Assembly (NCBI GenBank): GCA_031396505.1
Contig: JANNKX010000092.1
Coordinates: 1-5,368 of the forward strand
DNA length: 5,368 bases
Reading direction: 5' to 3'
Origin: JAAFHS01 sp031396505
GTDB taxonomy: Bacteria > Pseudomonadota > Alphaproteobacteria > Rhodobacterales > Rhodobacteraceae
Shown here: positions 4,718-5,368 of the stretch, in pieces
Layout: every line of letters starts with the position of its first letter
Position numbering within the stretch: position 1 is the first letter of the stretch
Position numbers and translations under genes: made by a program
Notes under the pieces: generated by a model
Databases searched by the model: none
What the model was told of the DNA's origin: nothing
What the model saw: only the letters and a program-made list of their open reading frames with translations

Positions 4718-5368
4718 ACGACCTGACACCAGACCAGACCGCCCGCATCGCCAACCTGAAGGGCATGGGATCATCGCGCAAACGGGTTGAAGATGCGCGG
4801 TTCACGCAAGGCCGCGGCAACTACGTCGACGATATCAAGATGACGGGCATGATCTACGGTGATTTCGTGCGCAGCCAGTATGCGCATGCGCGGATCAGAT
4901 CGGTGGATACCGCTGCGGCGCTGGCGGTGCCGGGGGTGATTGCGGTGCTGCAGGCAGCCGATCTGGCGCCTTTGGGGCTGCACTGGATGCCGACGCTGGC
5001 GGGTGACAAGCAGATGGTGCTGGCCGATGGCAAGGTGCTGTTTCAGGGGCAGGAAATTGCCTTTGTGGTGGCGGAAAACCGACATGCGATGGCAGATGCG
5101 ATTGAACTGGTGGTGGTGGATTACGAAGAACTGCCCGTGGTGGTGGACCCGTTCAAGGCGATGAACGCGGATGCGCCGGTGCTGCGCGAGGATCTGGAAG
5201 GGCAGACCAAGGGCGCGCATGGCGAGCGGCGGCATCACAACCACATCTTCCGCTGGGAAGTGGGGGATGAGGCGGCAACCGATGCGGTGCTGGCCAGCGC
5301 GGACGTGGTGGCCGAAGAGATGGTGTATTACCATCGGACGCACCCCTGCCCGCTGGAAACCTGCGGCT
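4714..5368 (+). CDS. coxL: Aerobic CO dehydrogenase, large (molybdenum-copper) subunit, 3'-truncated by window edge; probably form I
   Basis: CoxL holds the molybdopterin cytosine dinucleotide and Mo-S-Cu site that oxidises CO with water to CO2. The first 218 of about 800 residues are visible, and the frame is open to the right edge. GMGSSRKRVEDARFTQGRGNYVDD (17-40) is the family N-terminal signature. DFVRSQYAHARI (50-61), MPTLAGDKQMVLADGKVLFQGQEIAFVVA (92-120), GAHGERRHHNHIFRWEVGD (167-185) and YHRTHPCPLETCG (206-218) follow in the expected order. These segments closely resemble the form I protein of Oligotropha as I remember it, and the M-S-L gene order is that of form I. The copper-binding cysteine loop (AYXCSFR in form I) would lie near residue 385, outside the window, so the form assignment is inference. 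ATG 4714 overlaps the coxS stop by four bases and follows a strong AAGGAGG. Confidence 0.95.
   Translation, partial: MNDLTPDQTARIANLKGMGSSRKRVEDARFTQGRGNYVDDIKMTGMIYGDFVRSQYAHARIRSVDTAAALAVPGVIAVLQAADLAPLGLHWMPTLAGDKQMVLADGKVLFQGQEIAFVVAENRHAMADAIELVVVDYEELPVVVDPFKAMNADAPVLREDLEGQTKGAHGERRHHNHIFRWEVGDEAATDAVLASADVVAEEMVYYHRTHPCPLETCG

Noticed and set aside
1..5368. CRISPR arrays, tRNA or rRNA genes, insertion sequences, phage or defence genes
   Set aside because: No regularly spaced repeats, cloverleaf-like segments, transposase motifs or defence domains were seen on either strand.

Overview
The window looks like chromosome from an alphaproteobacterium, most likely a marine Rhodobacterales (Roseobacter-group) species. 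The evidence is GC-rich DNA with strongly G-ending codons, the close family resemblance of every protein, and the pairing of a urease cluster with an aerobic CO dehydrogenase cluster. This placement is inference from sequence style and was not tested by a search.

Left part (1-3031): the 3' half of ureC (urease alpha subunit, catalytic) enters from the left edge and ends at 859 in a terminator-like hairpin. A 38-nt near-perfect palindrome follows. Next is a small minus-strand gene of unknown function (972-1286), convergent with ureC and divergent from ureE. Then come the tightly overlapping accessory genes ureE, ureF and ureG, whose products deliver nickel and assemble the active site of the urease whose alpha subunit lies upstream. 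UreD, UreA and UreB are not in the window and are presumably upstream.

Middle (3032-3362): a 331-bp non-coding stretch. It starts with an AT-rich hairpin at the ureG stop. It holds short inverted repeats at 3141-3178 and a good candidate sigma-54 (-24/-12) promoter at 3235-3251, followed by a leader of about 100 nt.

Right part (3363-5368): coxM, coxS and the 5' third of coxL, encoding the FAD, [2Fe-2S] and molybdopterin subunits of an aerobic CO dehydrogenase. The M-S-L gene order and the CoxL N-terminus point to form I, the true CO-oxidising type. The diagnostic active-site loop lies beyond the right edge.

Nothing here is clearly a novel system. The points most worth checking are the small antiparallel gene that splits the urease operon, the strand-asymmetric palindrome at its 3' end, and possible sigma-54 control of CO dehydrogenase.
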